The notes under the pieces are model-generated. The model had not been told where the DNA came from. It saw only the letters and a list, made by a program, of their open reading frames with translations, and made no database searches. A stretch of DNA of 7,144 nucleotides, taken from Cryomorphaceae bacterium. GTDB lineage: Bacteria > Bacteroidota > Bacteroidia > Flavobacteriales_D > Crocinitomicaceae. Where the stretch lies: assembly GCA_027485365.1 (NCBI GenBank), contig JAIXRD010000256.1, forward strand, positions 1-7,144, read 5' to 3'. The translations under genes and the position numbers were made by a program. Shown one piece after another: positions 5,533-7,144 of the stretch. Position 1 is the stretch's first letter, and every line of letters begins with the position of its first letter.

Positions 5533-6168
5533 ATGAATTCTATCAAATATCTTCGCTATCACTGGTTTGACTTAGCAATTTTTTTAGTAATTGTTTTGAC
5601 TGGTACTCTCTATATTACCCAGCCATCTGGCATGACTTTGCTGTTATGGCTTAGCCTTGGTTCATTATTTTTGCACCAGATAGAGGAATGGCGATACCCA
5701 GGATATTTCCCTGGAATGCTTAATACGGCATTATTCAGTAGTGATATCCCTGATCGGTATCCGTTAAATGCCAATAGCGGCATGATCGTTAATGTATTTT
5801 TTGGGTGGGGTAGCTATGTATTGGCAGCTTTGTTTTGGAGACAAGCAATTTGGCTAGCCATTGCTACCATTTTAGTTTCTATAGGAAACATTTTTGCTCA
5901 TACAATCATTTTCAACATCAAAGGTAAAACCCTCTACAACCCAGGCCTTGTTACTTCTTGGCTATTTTTTGCTCCGATTGTTTACTTTTTTTTTAATTTG
6001 GTGATTTCACAAAACCTTGCAATTCCAGCCGATTGGATTCTCGGTATAGTCTTAGGAGCAGCTTTAAATTATTTCGGTGTTTATAAATCAATTTTATGGC
6101 TCTCTGACAAAAATACCCCTTATATTTTTCCAAGTCGATTTTTACTTCTAAATAAAAAAAATGATTAA
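5533..6168 (+). CDS. HXXEE-family integral membrane protein
   Basis: The product has 211 residues with about six membrane helices (roughly 12-28, 34-48, 84-101, 105-124, 140-158 and 166-188). At the end of helix two stands H48-QI-E51-E52-W, followed by RYPGYFP. Helix four ends GNIFAH with N119 and H123, followed by GKTLYNPGLVTS (131-142). This His-x-x-Glu-Glu, Asn-x3-His, YNPG combination is the signature of the HXXEE domain family. The family's function is unknown; the paired acidic and His residues in the membrane suggest a metal or proton site, which is inference. A-rich AAGAAAG before ATG 5533 is a modest ribosome site. The gene overlaps the next one by eight bases, so translation is probably coupled. 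It is the only multi-pass membrane protein in the small-exported-protein cluster and could process, move or anchor its products. Confidence 0.88.
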   Translation: MNSIKYLRYHWFDLAIFLVIVLTGTLYITQPSGMTLLLWLSLGSLFLHQIEEWRYPGYFPGMLNTALFSSDIPDRYPLNANSGMIVNVFFGWGSYVLAALFWRQAIWLAIATILVSIGNIFAHTIIFNIKGKTLYNPGLVTSWLFFAPIVYFFFNLVISQNLAIPADWILGIVLGAALNYFGVYKSILWLSDKNTPYIFPSRFLLLNKKND

Positions 6169-6736
6169 ATCCCTTGCATTTTTCCTCACAATGATGATCC
6201 TAAGCGTGTCTTCTGCGTTTGCGCAGTTTGTGAGCTGCCCATCTGGCTTGGCAAATTACACCCCGTTATATTCACCGGGGGCCAATGAAAGTTGCGGTCT
6301 CGCCTCTGGACTGCCCTCTTGTGCAAGTAAAGGCTGGAGAGTGAACCCTCTCACCCTTACCTGTACCTCACCACAGGGAAGTTCTGAGTTTGCTATTTGT
6401 GAGGGCGGCGAAATACTTGGCAGCATGGGCAATCTACCGCGCTGCATCAAGCCTTATCAAGAAATTCAAAATGGCCAACCAATTCCCAGTATCTTCAATG
6501 AATGTATTCAAAACCGCTGGTACGAGGGACATTTTTCTTCGCCAGTAGCTCTTTGCTCAACTACTATTCAACGGACTTACGGCAGTGAGGACATAGAAAA
6601 AATTCGGGAATGTGTGCTCAGTGGTCGTTTTAGTGGGATACCGGCTAATCCACAATCCTATTGTCAAATGCGAGCAAATGAATTTTGGAGCAAACCAGAG
6701 AATATGATTCAGCAATCCGTCTGGATACCAAGATAG
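6161..6736 (+). CDS. exported ten-cysteine protein with internal repeat
   Basis: The product has 191 residues, and its ATG lies inside the end of the membrane-protein gene (eight-base overlap). Only an A-run precedes it, so coupling probably drives its translation. The signal peptide MIKSLAFFLTMMILSVSSAFA leaves Gln22 first. The first half (22-98) holds six cysteines (26, 45, 54, 68, 80, 95) in a Gly/Ser-rich chain. The second half holds the cysteine-pair module twice: C115-x16-C132 in FNECIQNRWYEG...PVALC, and C151-x16-C168 in IRECVLSGRFSG...PQSYC, with matching E, C, aromatic, G, P and C positions, and W176 after the second. All ten cysteines are in the mature part, so up to five disulfides are possible. 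No known family is recognised. It shares its repeat with the smaller exported proteins of the cluster. Confidence 0.84.
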   Translation: MIKSLAFFLTMMILSVSSAFAQFVSCPSGLANYTPLYSPGANESCGLASGLPSCASKGWRVNPLTLTCTSPQGSSEFAICEGGEILGSMGNLPRCIKPYQEIQNGQPIPSIFNECIQNRWYEGHFSSPVALCSTTIQRTYGSEDIEKIRECVLSGRFSGIPANPQSYCQMRANEFWSKPENMIQQSVWIPR

Positions 6737-6760
6737 TTTAAATTTAGCGATAGAGCATCC

Positions 6761-7105
6761 ATGAAATTACTAATCAGCAATAAAAACCTATGCCTATTAT
6801 CTCTATTTCTGTGCTCTTTTCAGGTATCGGCTCAAATTCCTGGAACCGTTCAATTCAATTCAAACAATCTTGCACAAGAATTAATTCAGCAGCAACGGGA
6901 CGTACAGCTTGAGGAGCGGGTCGTACAGCGTCAGATGGGAGCAAACGCTGCTTTAGAAGAGCAGCCATTCTTAGCGCAGATAAAAGCGCTTGAAACACAG
7001 GAGTTAGAAAGCTATGTTCGAGCTAATGTAAGTCGTTGTTTGCAGGCTCAATTACCGCGGGGATTCTGTAGTTTACTAATGCAACCACCATGGAATCAAC
7101 CTTAG
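6761..7105 (+). CDS. small exported Gln-rich helical protein
   Basis: The product has 114 residues, starting 24 bp after the preceding stop, with a weak GAG ribosome site at 6753-6755. The signal peptide MKLLISNKNLCLLSLFLCSF plus QVSA leaves Gln25 first (QIPG). Residues 36-90 are rich in Gln, Glu, Leu and Arg (ELIQQQRDVQLEERVVQRQ, IKALETQELESYVRANV) and are probably a long helix or coiled coil. Two mature cysteines follow, C93-x9-C103, in SRCLQAQLPRGFCSLL, then PPW near the end. This resembles a shortened cysteine-pair module (Cys, FC, then W). A similar Gln-rich helix precedes the cysteine pair in the decayed gene at 4273-4523, so the two may be related. It is the last gene in the window; only 39 bp follow, with no terminator seen, so the operon may continue. 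Function unknown. Confidence 0.8.
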   Translation: MKLLISNKNLCLLSLFLCSFQVSAQIPGTVQFNSNNLAQELIQQQRDVQLEERVVQRQMGANAALEEQPFLAQIKALETQELESYVRANVSRCLQAQLPRGFCSLLMQPPWNQP

Positions 7106-7144
7106 GCAGTATATTTTCAATTCATCAATAAAATCTACTGGATC

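Noticed and set aside
5352..5570. Plus-strand open frame of 72 codons overlapping two genes
   Set aside because: It is a shadow in another frame of the eight-cysteine protein and the start of the membrane protein; no ribosome site or signal.
6256..6450. Minus-strand open frame of 64 codons inside the ten-cysteine protein
   Set aside because: It is opposite a well-supported exported protein and has no features of its own.

Overview
The window looks like an accessory stretch of a Gram-negative chromosome. It has Sec signal peptides, a lipoprotein box, a tRNA gene with an encoded CCA end, and fairly AT-rich coding sequence. A low-GC freshwater betaproteobacterium such as Polynucleobacter would fit, but this is an impression from base composition and gene style, not a demonstrated assignment.

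Left part (1-773): a possible tail of an upstream gene, then a tRNA-Ser(CGA) gene with a TATAAT box in front and a terminator behind. Next comes a small hypothetical gene on the minus strand, then a non-coding stretch with an unusual C-run that on the minus strand has the form of a G-quadruplex. The tRNA marks the edge of what looks like variable gene content. No integrase and no convincing duplicate of the tRNA end is visible.

Middle part (774-3830): an exported orphan protein runs head-on into a TetR/AcrR-type regulator. The regulator is divergent from a lipoprotein glycoside hydrolase of family 5 that resembles endoglycoceramidases. The 100-130 bp between regulator and hydrolase should hold the control sites of both, so the regulator probably controls the hydrolase, itself, or both.

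Right part (3910-7105): a one-direction cluster of small exported cysteine-containing proteins of unknown function (109, 100, 145, 191 and 114 residues), plus the remains of one more. A six-helix HXXEE-family membrane protein is embedded among them. From 4678 onward the genes are closely spaced (76, 38, -8 and 24 bp) and probably form one operon. The small proteins share recombined cysteine modules. One is a pair of cysteines 16-18 residues apart, often followed by W. Another is a four-cysteine module, C-x9-C-x11-14-C-x11-12-C-x5-6-W. The 145-residue protein carries both modules, and the 191-residue protein carries the first one twice. In all five intact members the predicted signal-peptide cleavage leaves glutamine as the first mature residue. 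This cluster is the most likely place for an undescribed system, perhaps a duplicating family of secreted or periplasmic disulfide proteins handled with a dedicated membrane protein. That role is inference from layout and motifs only.
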